NCBI GenBank assembly: GCA_014529385.2
Contig: CM043942.1
Coordinates: 53,136,647 to 53,200,646 of the forward strand
Source: Adiantum capillus-veneris
Taxonomy: Eukaryota; Streptophyta; Polypodiopsida; Polypodiales; Pteridaceae
DNA: 64,000 nucleotides
Reading direction: 5' to 3'
Shown here: piece after piece, positions 53,045-64,000 of the stretch
How the letters are laid out: the number at the start of each line of letters is the position of its first letter
How positions within the stretch are numbered: the first letter of the stretch is position 1
Made by a program: the position numbers and the translations under genes
Notes under the pieces: generated by a model
What the model saw: the letters and a program-made list of their open reading frames with translations, nothing else
Database searches by the model: none
What the model was told of the DNA's origin: nothing

Positions 53045-54300
53045 TCATCCACTAAGTAGTTGGAAAGGAATTCTTTGCTCAATTATGCATCTGTCATCTA
53101 TTTTGTCATGGTCTATTGACAATTGTCCTATAGACAAAACTAGGAATATATTATCACTCCACCTATGTATCATTTCTAGGTTAAAGAGATCAAACTCAAG
53201 CAAAATGATGAGCCACCTCACTATTCGGCATGTGTTGCATGGCTTGTTGAGTAGATACAATAGTGCTTGGGTTATCCGCAAAGAAAATGAATTGGTTGGC
53301 TAGGAAATAATGCAAAAATTTCTTCATAACATAAACCATTCCCAATCCTTCCCTTTTCATAGTTGTGTAATTTTGTTCAACATTGTTCAGTTGAAGGCTA
53401 GCATAGCATATTAAAAATCCATAAAAAATCCATAACTCCCTCACCAGGTTGTGCCAGGATACATCCAATGGCAAAAGCAGAGGCATCTACATGAACATGA
53501 AAATTTGCTCTAATATGGTGCCGTGAGAATTGGTGATGATACCAATGGTTGCTTCAACTTTTAAACTAATTTCTCACAATATCCAGCTCAATCAAAGGTT
53601 ACAATCAAACCATAGAGAGGCTTGGCAATGATTGCATACATGTAAACAAATTTTCAGTATTATCCACAATGTCCCATGAATGATTGGAACTCCTTCGCTA
53701 TTTTTAGATGTGGCATATCCACAATCACCTTGATTTTGTCCATATGCATGGATATTCCATTTGTGGACACAATATGACCTAGGATCTTGTCCTACCTAAC
53801 CATGACAACTCATTTTCTTGGATTCAGGTAGATTCGATAGGTGTCAAATTTCCCAAACGCTTTTTAGGTGTTCTATATGGTCTTTGCATAACATTGAGTG
53901 CACAAATAAGTTATCCATTTACATTTCTAAAAATATATGCAAGCGCTATCTGAAAGCTTGATCCATGAGTCTTTGGAATGTGGTAAGTGCATTTGTCAGC
54001 CCAAATGGCATCAACCCATAAGCAAACATGCCCCATTGAGTCACAAAGGTTGTTTTGTGCTAATCTTTTGGTTTAATCACCAATTGATTATAACCTGAAA
54101 ATCCATCCAAAAAATTGTATGTGTGCTTCCCCACTACTCTTTTCAAGACATGATCATTGATAGGAAGAGGATAACTATCATGGATAGTAGCTTCATTTAC
54201 TTTTTTAAGATTGACACACACTCTTAACTTGCCATTGTTTTTAGGTACCACTGCAATTGGGATACCCAATCCATGTGCTCTATTCGTAAATGAACTCACC
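53045..54300 (-). pseudogene. Element F: RT palm and RNase H, broken
   Basis: RT frame 54060-54299: IAVVPKNNGKLRVCVNLKKV, YPLPINDHVLKRVVGKHTYN and DGFSGYNQL. Scrambled middle 53.6-54.0 kb. RNase H frames 53196-53486 (ASLQLNNVEQNYTTMKREG, FFAD) and 53045-53281 (LLYLLNKPCNTCRIVRWLII). All blocks have close partners in element A 5974-7030. Confidence 0.75.
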
Positions 54301-55004
54301 TTCCTTTAGATTATCAATCTCGTCTTTGATTTTCTTTGCAAATGTCTCATTGTAAGTTTAATATTTTTGTCTCCTTGTCTTAGCATCACAATTTAAGGGA
54401 ATTCTATGCTGACAAATGGAAGGATCAACCCCTTTCAAGTCTTTATAAGACCTCGCAAACACATCCTTATACTCCTTGAGCGTCTAGATCAACAATTCTT
54501 CCTTGTCAAGTGTTAGATCCATAGAAATATAAGAAACTTTAGGCTCTTTGCATGGCTTTGCTAGATCTATCCTTTTACCATTCTCAAGTCCAACATAAGA
54601 TTTTCTTGGTTCAACCTTCTCCCTCATTGGTTGTTCAATGATGGTTTTGCAATCATGAATAGTGTACTTCTTGTAATGAGAGGATATACTTATTCCATAC
54701 TTTCTCAATTCTTTCCCATTTTCATCATCAGTTTCCATTTTTGTTGTCCAAACCTCTCTAAGTGTGCGTTTCAATTCCCTATACTTCTTTTTTTGCTAAA
54801 CTTTTGTCCATTTAGGTTCACTAGCTTGTCTTTGATGCGTCTTTTGGAGGTTTTATTGTTTGTCCCTTTTTTTTTTTTCAATTTGTTTGGCTGAGAAGGT
54901 GTTGTTTCCTTTCTAGTTAACTTGTCATTTATGCAATCAAGGGCTCCCACTAGTTTCAAGTATGATTGTTTCCCTTTGATATATGGCATTGGATTGTTTC
55001 TCAT
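54301..55004 (-). pseudogene. Element F: RT N-terminal part and linker
   Basis: Frame 54484-54774 reads LREVWTTKMETDDENG, HYKKYTIHDCKTIIEQPM and IDLAKPCKEPKVSYISMDL, matching element A 5436-5700. Frame 54771-55004 (MPYIKGKQSYLKLVGALDC) matches the leader MPEFRGKTHFLMNIHVVDC. Shifts separate the pieces. Confidence 0.75.
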
Positions 55005-55690
55005 CCTCTTTTTTGAGCGCTTATTTCTGTAACATCGTTGTCTTCTAGGTTTTTGGTTTGAAAAATCAAAGAATTGTTTTGATTGTGTTCAAGATCACTC
55101 TCATGACCTTCTAATTTTTCATTGTCTATGCGAAGATCCACGTACCTTGAGTATCAAGAGTGTCATAGTAACATTCATCACTTGATTCCTTATTTTTCTC
55201 CAAGATGTGGCTTGAATCAATTTCCATGGTAAGATCTCTAATAGAAATCTTGTCTCAGATACACAAACACTATACTTCAATCCCCACTTCTTGTTTCACC
55301 TCACCAATCTTGGTTGTTTCTCAGTGATTCGAGCCTAGATCCACTCTAATCATGTGGAAAGGAACTAAGTCCAAGCCATTTTCATCACAAAACTTGGTAG
55401 TTGTGATCTCATTTGATGCACACATCTAAAGTGGCCTTAATTTGAGTTCACTCCAAGGGCTCCATTCTTTCTTTGAGAAAATGCTCCGTTATATAGTCTG
55501 GATCCTCAAATGGGCTTGTTCTCTTGCATTTGTCCTTGATAAAATTTTCATAGTTTGAAGCTCCAAACATCCATAGGTGAGATTTAGAGTTTAGCAATGC
55601 AGGTACTTTAAATTCTGTAGCAGTTGTAGAATTGAAATCCTCTACGGGTGTTCTCTGTCATCTTTGCATTTGTGGTCACTTAGGTTGATG
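55005..55690 (-). other. Element F: degenerate linker, no frame
   Basis: Corresponds in position to element A 4700-5170. Only short matching patches. Confidence 0.35.
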
Positions 55691-55900
55691 AGTGTGGACC
55701 TGGTCTCCATGTGGCACAAGTACATATAATCATAGCTCTAGTCGTGAACCATCTCTAACTGGTGCATGAATGGCCTTCCTAGAATAACATCATAGTTATT
55801 CTTAGTACCTAAATCTACTATAGCAAACTTATGCTCATGCTTGATTCCACAAGAATTCATCACCACCTGTTCCAAAATACCAATAGATTTTGCAATATAG
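55691..55900 (-). pseudogene. Element F: canonical protease C-terminus
   Basis: On the - strand: KFAIVDLGTKNNYDVILGRP then FMHQLEMVHD, a typical retropepsin end located before RT. Downstream SYDYMYLCH matches element A GYDYLYLRH. This shows that the family had an ordinary protease as well as the post-integrase one. One stop in the conserved part. Confidence 0.65.
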
Positions 55901-55979
55901 TCATTAGCTAGCTACAAATTCATCCTATTTTTCCCAAGGTCATCTTTTCCCATTCCCCTAAATATGCAAGGAGTTCAAA

Positions 55980-57445
55980 GAACACAAGTTTGCATAGGAT
56001 TTTCTTGGGGTGCCACTATAAAGCAGGACTATGGGTGGTACAAGTGAGGAGAAGTTCTTGCAGAGAGAAGCTTTCTCTTCTCAGGGCTTTTGGGGTTGAC
56101 ATCTAAGGGTTCATTATCTTACAAGAAATTTAATAAGCTGCCTAAGTGGGAGAAACAATATGTTTCAAGTATTCAAAGTGAATTGCAGGGATGTGTTGAT
56201 GTGCTTGAGCTAGATGATATGATTTCAAGAATCTTTGAAGAGGTATCTTATGTTGATACTATGCCAAAGCTTGAGTAGATCAAGCAAAGCAGGTTACAAA
56301 GTGGAACTGACATTGTTAAAGTGCACTCAATGGACATGTATGAAGAACTAGACATATACACGGCACTTATTCATATTAAGGAAGATTTAGATGAAGCAGT
56401 TGAAGCACGGGTAGAGACCAAGTACAAGACGGTTGCAAGAAAGTGAGACCACTGGCTCCACCTCTACCAGAAGGAAGTGATGGGATGTTCAATGAAGCTT
56501 TTTGACATCCTATACTTAGAAATTAGAAGAACATTGGACACAAATTTACTAAGGAGACATTGGAGCAGTTGAAGATTGGAGAGGATGGTTTCCTCAATGA
56601 AGAGGAGATTAAATGCTTTCAAGGTATGCCTGAAAACCACGGTAAATATTTTTCTTTTGATCCAAGCAAGATTGGGTGTGTGGATCCGAGTGTTGTTTCA
56701 CCTATGTTCATACTCATTGTTCCTCACATGCCATGGAGCTTACATCCCATTCCAGTTCCAAAATCTCACTTGCCAAAGATTATTGATTTGCTTAATGAGA
56801 AGATGCCATGGAGCTTACATCCCATTCTAGTTCCAAAATCTCACTTGCCAAAGATTATTGATTTGCTTAATGAGAAGATGCAAATGGGCATTTTGAAACC
56901 ATCATTTGCACCCTACTACACTTGATGGTTCATTGTGCCAAAGAAGAATGGTACTTTAAGGTTCATACATGATATGTAGCTGGTTAACAAGGTAACAATC
57001 TGCAATGTGGGTACTGGTGGCCCAATTGTGAATGAATTTGTTGAGGCCTTTGCAGGTAGATTTATTTACTATATGGGTGATCTCTACTCTTGATACAATC
57101 AATCTTAGTTAGCTTTGGAGAGAAAGGATCTTACTACGATGCGCACAACTCTCATTTTGGTAAGGATGTGCACTCTACCACACGGTGCTACTAATTCAAT
57201 AGCTCATATGATGAACGGCATGAATAAGGTATCAAGGGACTTTATTCCTCATGTGCCTTTCATTGATGATCTACCAATTAAAGAATGTGAAGAAGGGTCC
57301 AAAGATGAGGTGTTAGCAGCAGCTAACACATGCTACACCAATTATGCACCAAGCTATGGATGTGCTATTGTGCACAATATTTCCTATTCATTGTATAAGG
57401 ATTTGGGATCATTTAGGAGTTCCATGTTGTATAAGATTTAGACAA
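55980..57445 (+). pseudogene. Gypsy RT of a third lineage, with an internal 75-bp duplication
   Basis: Frame 56090-56278 (KFNKLPKWEKQYVSSIQSEL) and 56560-56925 precede the RT: MPWSLHPIPVPKSHLPKIID (present twice), WFIVPKKNGTLRFIHDM, LVNKVTICNVGTGGPIVNEF, MGDLYS, ERKDLTTMRTTLILVRMCTL and PHGATNSIAHMMNGMNKV. FIDDLPIKEC probably corresponds to the catalytic DD block. The wording differs from both element A and the chromovirus. Several stops. It is cut after about 57440, without RNase H or integrase. Confidence 0.75.
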
Positions 57446-59500
57446 AATGGCTCAACTTAATCCATAGTTGAAGGGATTGAGGTCCAAACCTATAAAAGAG
57501 CCCTATGCTTAAAGAGAAGCCATTCTTGAGTAGTCACTCTTGAGTGTTCACTTTATGGATGCATAGCCTTGAGCTTAATGCCCATGCTTAGGGGAAAGCT
57601 AGTGCTAATCCTTTGTAATTAGAGTAGCTCTTCTTGATTAATCTAATCTCTATTTTGCTCATTAATCTAGCCTTCTCTATATTTCATTATGTCATGAAGT
57701 AGTTTTGCACTCTCATTATTCTAGATTTGAGAGATGTAATGACTTCTTTCTTTGATCTTAACACTCTTCTTCCATGAGTACTTCAATTAGTTGATGACTC
57801 CTCTAATTCTCTTGATTAGTGTAGTGTGTGCACTATTCGTCATGTGATTAGATTTTGTGTCTAATTGTGTGCTTAATATGTGGAGGTTTAAGGGCCTTGA
57901 GCTTAATGTCACTTGTGTGTGATATGATTAGAGTACCTTGATTGGCATGTGATGATTGGGGAGGCCAACTTCAATGCAATTAGTGTGTGCTGAAAATTCA
58001 ATCATTGGATAAGCCTAAATGCCAAAAATTTGGGCAAAGAAAGAGTGTGTGTGCCCAATTGAAGACCACTTGATTGAATGATTGATGGTCAATTGGGGCA
58101 CCCAAATGCTTGTTGATTGTAAAATATGTATCAAATGTGCATCAAATATGACATTAGGGATAGGCCTAATTGCATGGCCAAAAGAGCTAATTTTGAATTT
58201 TGGTGCTTAATTTTTTATTGTGAGTATTGCTTGATTGGGTCAAGTTAGTGTTAATCTTTGAGAAATTAAGCATGCATGCATTCATTCATTCATTCATTCA
58301 TGCTTGATTGAATATGCAATTTGAGCTATGTAATGTGAAGTCGATGGAATAATTGCATATAGTTTTGGTCTAAATTTGGGTGTGTGTGCCTACTCAATGG
58401 CATTTGATGTCCAAATTTGAGATGAATGATTGGTCTTGGTTACAAATCATAATGATTAATGGAGCTAAAGATTGGTGTGTATCATCAAAGGATTTGAGAT
58501 GAATGACCCGATTGGTTCTCACTTGGGGATGATTTTAAGTGCACTACCATTACAATGTATGCCAAGTTCATTGGTATGGTCAAAAGTGCATTGATTTGTG
58601 TGTTTATAAGTACAAATGTGAGTAGCCATATAAACCAAAATGACAAATCCAATTGGGTTTGGATGATTTGAGCTATTGGAGATGAGAAATTCATATTGCA
58701 ATGATTTTGATTGGTCTTAGAATGGCCAAGAAGGGAATATATGCATTGTTTAAGTGTGCTACCCAAATGGCAATCAAATTGCATCAATTTTGAAATTGAA
58801 GCCCAATCTTTGTGCATGCATGATTTCCAATTCGTCTCATTTCATGTTGTGAATGCATGATTCATGGGCTCAAGCATGGATTATGATAGTTAGAATGAGG
58901 TCAAGTGTTTTATTGATAGAATATGGCACTCTTCATGAGAGAAAATGAGGCCGTAATTTTGTGCTTGTATTGCTAAAGTGGCATAAAATTGAACATATTT
59001 TTTTGTGTGCAAGCTCGAACATCAAGGTTGTATGCTTGATCCATCAATGACAAGAGGATTTTGTGATTATTATGTTTTTTGGGGAGTGTGCATGGCAAAT
59101 GATTGCCATTTTTGGGTTAAGATATTATTATTGCAAAAATTTACAAACCTCGACACTCATATTTGTCCTCTTGCCATTCTCTTTATTGTATCATGTAAGA
59201 GACTCCCTCTCCCTCGCTAGTTAGCCGTGGGGGTTCACATTCAAAGGCCTTTGTCTCTGTGGGAACAAGATCTTATTGGTTTTCTCTTTTTAACATTTAC
59301 ACACCCTCCATTCTTGACATCATCTCGAAACTGGCTTGGCGCTATCTGCAAACTTGCAGACCCTTTTTGGGCTCCCCTTGACCCACCCAAGCTGCATTAT
59401 TTTTTAATCCAATGCCTTGTAGTTGCTCGCTTGTCTTTATCACATGAGCTCACCCACATGCTCCTACATGCTCATGCCCAATAGATGATTGCCTTATTTA
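57446..59500 (+). other. LTR-like promoter and AT-rich sequence, no gene
   Basis: TATA box TATAAAAG at 57491-57498 followed by a leader with repeated CTTGAG. It could be the LTR of the preceding fragment or an unrelated one. (CATT)n near 58279-58300. The rest is T/G-rich with no supported frame. Confidence 0.35.
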
Positions 59501-60420
59501 TATGTGATTACAAGGCTAGATGTTTAGTATGTAGTCTCACAAGTGAGCAAATTTATGCGTAGCCTAGGGTCTAAGAATTTGTAGATGTTAAACAAATCCT
59601 CCACTTGCTCTAGCCCAAGGGGGTATGATAGCTATGTGATTTACGTGATTTTATAAGGGTTGATTGCTATGGCACGTGCGTACCCACAATTGGTGCCTTG
59701 ATTTCTCCCAGGTAACTCATGCATCTTGTTTTAACAAAGAAGCACCCTATTATGGCTACTTCTAGTTACAAAGTTGAATACAATGTGGCTTTCACATCTA
59801 CTTTTGAATGCATTTGGCCTAGAGGCCTTATGATTGATTTGGGCACTAGAGTGCAATCTGGCCACAAGCCCTCATTGAAAGTGAGACACATTATTGTTGT
59901 TCTTTGTTCAAACAACGTGCTACTAGCTGGACTGAATGAGAAGCACACTGCTAATTTAAGAATGATTTGAATGTTTCCCTTGAGATGTCACACTTAGGAT
60001 TCTTGCATTGTTACATGGGCCTTATACTTTAAGTGGTGTGATAGGTATATGCTTTGTGCCAAACAAACTCTATCGAGACAATGTTGCATTTGCATAATTC
60101 GACTTTGAGGACTATAAACCCATGGATACTCCTATGGAAATAAATGTGAAGCTTACCCTTCATGATGTCGAAGACTACTTTGATGTCTTTTTCTCTCAAC
60201 AGACCATTGGCTACCTTGTTTATGTTTGCATTACTAGGCCAAGAATTGAATACGCAGTCTCATAGGTGAATAGCCCAAGATTTAACTATTACTAGGATTT
60301 TGCTAGTCGAGTATACATCTTGGTGTTTTATCCAAGAGGAAATCATTGATGTCCGCTTCAGATGCTTTTTGGGGCTCATATTGGGCTAGTTAATATCAAA
60401 CCATGAAACTCTGTACACCA
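59500..60420 (+). pseudogene. Copia remnants with scrambled order
   Basis: 59520-59590 matches the copia segment around SQVSRFMHSPGSKHW. 59719-59870 matches the RNase H block (KKHPIMATSSYKVEYNVAFT, against KKQPTVATSSCEAEYRVVFT). Then 60090-60270 returns to the RT C-terminus (FEDYKPMDTPMEINVKLTLH, IGYLVYVCITRPRIEYAVS), and 60310-60390 to the following segment. RT sequence after RNase H means at least two degenerate copies or a rearrangement. Close to the 25-30 kb copia in wording but far more decayed. Confidence 0.65.
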
Positions 60421-61813
60421 TTAAAAATAACTAGAGATAAATCTTAATAGATAAAAGGCTCTTATCAAAATTCTAATATGATTACTTCTTGAGCCAAACT
60501 TGCAAAAACTAAGAAGGATCCAAACTTGGTTTTTGCCATCCTCAAAGATGATCTTGTTTTGGGAGCACTAAACCTGATATGTTGGATTCTCATTGCAATT
60601 TTTTTGGAAAGAGGATGGGCCTTGCAACCACAAAGGAGGAAGTCAAAACCAAATGTTGGCATGAGAATCAACATTGCTATATACTATTCTCCTTAATATC
60701 TGCCAACTTATTGGATTTCCCTCTAAACATCGTGCACGAGTGGACAAAGCCATCATCTTGCACCTTATTAATAGTTTATAATCGAATGGGTTCATCAAAA
60801 TTGTGGACTTGTCTTGTCTTTATACAAGTTTTGCTATGTTAGGTCCATTTGGTTTTGTTATTATATCCTACAACATTGAATTCTTGAACATTGCCAATAT
60901 GTTTGATTTTGTTGAGGCTTTAGAGTAAAGGGAATGAAAGCCAAACTTTGTGATCATAAATCTTGTAGATGGCAGATATGCAAGGCTTGAGGAGCTAATT
61001 CTATGGAATGCTCTTTTAGCACAATCTAAAAGCATATTTTAAAGCCCTTTATTGCCATTTAAAAGATATCCCTTAATGTCTTTTTGAGATAACCTATGGA
61101 GCCAATCTCCCTATTCTCTCTACTTACATGTAGTATACTCTTTGACCCAATGGTCATGCCATTAGGCTTCAATGTGGAAGTTCGAGGCTCAAGTCACATT
61201 TTTCTTCATCGATTTTGTTTAGTGAGAGTGGAGTCAAAAGCATGCGATCAAGCTATAGAATACAAATTGCATTACAATGCACCCCCACCCAAAATTTTCC
61301 TTCTCTTGAGTTTTCAACACTTGTCAACGAATAGATCTTTGAGGTATATTGAATTGTTTCTACGATGTTAAAAGCTTGTCTTCGCTTCTTCGCTTCTAAG
61401 ATGGCGTGCAATATAGTAGCTTCACGATGATGAATCATTGGACCACACAATGAACACGGCTTTCCTACAACGCCAATGTATCACGATGTGGGAAGAATCT
61501 GGAGGTTTGCACTTTACCATTATACCACCCACAATGCTCCAGTTACAAAAGTGCGTTCTTCTCTAAGAGAAAACACCCTTATTGATTGAGCTTATCCCCT
61601 TGTATGCAATTTGCACTTTTATGAGAACAATCTAGCCTAGTTCGCACTCCTTTCAATGTGAGATAAAGCACTGAGGCACTAGGGACCCTTCCTTGATGCA
61701 CACAATGCCCTCGCAAGCACAAGAGTTTTGACATCATACCTGACTTGAGTGCTCATCTTCTGTTCACATTTGAGCTTGTTTTTCTCAAATTTGTAGCTTG
61801 AAGCACTCCCTTC

Positions 61814-61844
<31 letters not shown>

Positions 61845-61954
61845 CTAACCTTATGTTGTGAGCTCTCAATTGCCAACCTCATCTCCAATGTCACGCATGT
61901 GACATGTTTTCATCGGGTCCCATGATTTTTTGACCATAGAGGGCACTCGTATCA

Positions 61955-61992
<38 letters not shown>

Positions 61993-62040
61993 CAATTTTG
62001 GATGTGAAGAGGGGAAGATGGCGGGTCTAAGAATTTCCCT
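60421..62040. other. No gene seen
   Basis: AT-rich, short frames only. (CT)n tracts at 61819-61844 and 61961-61986. Confidence 0.4.
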
Positions 62041-63668
62041 CTCTCCGGCAGCCCCGCTTGTGGGTCGCCCAGACGGTCATGAGTCTGCCCAGTCTGCAAG
62101 GTACAATTTCAGCTGCTCAAGAGGGTTTTAACTTGAAATGTACAACCACAAACAGGTTTTCTCACGCAGATTTATGGGCATGTAGTACACGTTTAGGTTT
62201 TAAAAGGCATTTTTTTCGAAATGGACAACCAGGTTTCTGGGTTGCAGAGAGCTCCATTTTTTCTGGCCAGGCCAAAAAGGCAGCAGACACATCCATCACC
62301 ACAACAAAATAGTATGTGCTTTGGGTGGTTCTTCTGATGAAGGTAAGCTTGTTCTCTACTGCCAAGGTTTTTCAATCCTGTACAATATCCCGTGAAAATC
62401 CTGTAATAATTGTTGAGAGGAAATAGTTTAGTTGTGTTTCTTCTCTTACTCGGTCACGGAAAAAAGTTGTAAGACGAGTTTTGCGCCTTGTGCTAATCCC
62501 ATTCATATTTCCTCTGCACCTGTGTATGTATATGTGTTCACAAAGTGAAGCCTTCACTCATTCTAGTTTGGCTTATTTTGTTATTTTTTCTGCATCATGT
62601 TTATAGTGATGGCCAAAACTGCCTTGGTCTCTCCCTCTCTCTATTGTTCCATCATAGGAGTGCTCGCTCAGGCCTTAGTGTTATTTGCTAATGCCTGCAT
62701 GTGTTTAAGTTAGTCGTCTCGTGTATGTACAAGGTGCGAGCCCCGGCATCTTTCAGGGGCAGATGATAGGGGGTGAGGGTTGTTTTGTGGTTGTTCGTTG
62801 CTGTTTGTGAGGTAGTTCTAGTCCATACATTGCCATATATCATGCCAGTCTTGCCCAAATCGCGTGTTGATGCTGTATGGATATGCCTGGCCGTGCCACT
62901 TTGTTTTCCCCTTAATGGCGTGATTATGTGGCGCCCTCTTTTTGGGGTCATTGTGGCTATTATTCCATATTCCGCCTTCTATGCTGTGGGGCAAGCAGTT
63001 TGATCGCCAAAAGCTAACTAGGGAAATCTTGGCCTGGTAGAAGCAGAGATGTATCTGGTGAGTGCCTAGGGTGTTAGAAGGAGCCTATCACTACGCGGAT
63101 GTAGAGGAGCTGGAAAGCCATTCAAATGGTACAGGTGGTATATAAGAGGAATTTAGGATATACCACATTGGTGGGTCCATATTTCCGAAGTAATCTTGCT
63201 CCATGTGAGGTGGAAGAAAAGTCGTGTACGAGGCCAATTCCTCGAAACAAGTATATGACGCTCTTCAATGAATAGCCAGGTAATTTAACGCATTGACTGT
63301 GAAGGGTGTGGAGAAGCTCTATTGATCTGCCAATGAGCGTACTAGCTGTTGAAGGCTCATGGTATGCAAGCAATCAGTGTTTTGCCCCACCCATAGTGCC
63401 ATTCAACAATTAGTAGAGAAGATAGAATCCTTCACAAAGCATGTATAGTAGCCGATTGCATATCTAGAGTGTCGCTTCTATATCCTAAGTGCACCAACAT
63501 GAAGAGTGGATCCTTAGCTTCTGCTCAAAATAAGATGAGAACCAAGAAATTTTAAAATCTAGGAGACGGCCTCAAGTCTTAAAACCATAGTGAAGGTCCA
63601 CACATACATATAGCATACCATATTGAGCATGAGGGCTATATGTATTTTTTCTTGCCAACAAGTCTAAT

Positions 63669-63705
<37 letters not shown>

Positions 63706-64000
63706 AGTGGATCAATCTAGTTGAAGACCAATATAACTCTATAGTCTCTATCTTGAGAAGGGACAATGGAGGCGTATGTATTGATTTAATTCATTTCTCT
63801 CTCTTAAGAGCAGTTCAACAACAAACTTCTCTTACCTACATCCTTTGTGGAGAGGATGAATAAGATAGTGAGTGAGATGGCATTCCCTCGCTTGCATCAT
63901 GCCCCTCTCCCTCCCTCTTTTTGAGGTGAAGCAGTTGATTTATGTAACCACTTTCGGCGAATGGTCGGACAAAAAATAGTGAATTACCACAATTTGCAAC
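62041..64000. other. No gene supported; less AT-rich sequence, possibly non-transposon
   Basis: Composition differs from the rest. Open frames at 62058-62312 (+) and 62773-63003 (+, hydrophobic) have no family features I recognise, and the second has an in-frame TAG just upstream. A donor-like GAAG|GTAAGC lies at 62340. (CT)n at 63670-63702. It may be host intergenic DNA or unrecognised exons. Confidence 0.3.

Larger units (their letters stand above)
51200..55900 (-). mobile_element. Element F: pol region of a second element A-family copy
   Basis: On the - strand, in order from 55.9 to 51.2 kb: protease end, RT, RNase H, two zinc-binding modules, integrase, integrase C-terminal module and post-integrase protease-like domain. 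Homology to element A is evident block by block, but this copy is more decayed. Its 3' end (ORF3, polypurine tract, LTR) is probably the block at 34.6-36.8 kb, separated by later insertions. Confidence 0.7.

Noticed and set aside
62058-62312. Host exon ending near a GTAAGC donor
   Set aside because: The frame stops before the donor-like site and the protein is not recognisable.
62773-63003. Membrane protein exon
   Set aside because: The frame is hydrophobic but has no ATG start, an in-frame TAG just upstream and no family motif I recognise.

Overview
The window looks like repeat-dense nuclear DNA from a seed plant, probably an angiosperm; I cannot place it more precisely. The evidence is plant-type Ty3/gypsy and Ty1/copia polyproteins, LTRs with tRNA-Met-type primer sites, an intron-containing CACTA (En/Spm) transposon, a tRNA-like SINE head, and many long (GA)n/(CT)n/(GT)n tracts. 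I see no intact host gene. Almost every coding stretch is a broken transposon gene. The clearest host-derived sequence is a captured fragment of a heavy-metal-associated isoprenylated plant protein (HIPP) inside the CACTA element.

Layout. (1) 1-16.9 kb, + strand: most of a very long Ty3/gypsy element of Athila/Tat type (element A). It has a gag block, RT-RNase H, two zinc-binding (H2C2-like) modules, an integrase core, an integrase C-terminal module, and then a second aspartic-protease-like domain after the integrase. A 1.5-kb spacer, a long coiled-coil ORF (ORF3), a polypurine tract and the 3' LTR follow. Two homologous spacer arrays built around an 18-bp palindrome lie upstream of gag and upstream of ORF3. 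(2) 17.3-20 kb, - strand: a truncated chromovirus-like gypsy (gag-PR-RT, primer site, LTR). (3) 20.4-23 kb: a fold-back SINE-like unit, microsatellites, a possible LINE 3' end and a hairpin/tandem-repeat cluster. (4) 23.6-34.5 kb: a decayed gypsy (element E) interrupted by a nearly complete copia element (25.0-30.0 kb) and a solo-LTR-like block (30.9-32.8 kb). (5) 34.7-56 kb: a second copy of the element-A family on the - strand (element F), split by later insertions. Its ORF3, polypurine tract and LTR are at 34.7-36.8 kb and its pol is at 51.2-55.9 kb. Between them lie a long LTR (about 37.9-48.7 kb) that carries a complete-ended CACTA transposon (40,355-48,462), and another LTR with a primer site at 50.65 kb. 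(6) 56-60.4 kb, + strand: another gypsy RT lineage and copia remnants. (7) 60.4-64 kb: no gene I can support.

The A/F family is the most interesting system. The two copies share the post-integrase protease-like domain, the duplicated zinc-binding module, and ORF3 followed directly by the polypurine tract. These are therefore likely family traits rather than accidents of one copy. All positions come from reading the sequence by eye. Element outer boundaries are approximate unless terminal repeats are named.
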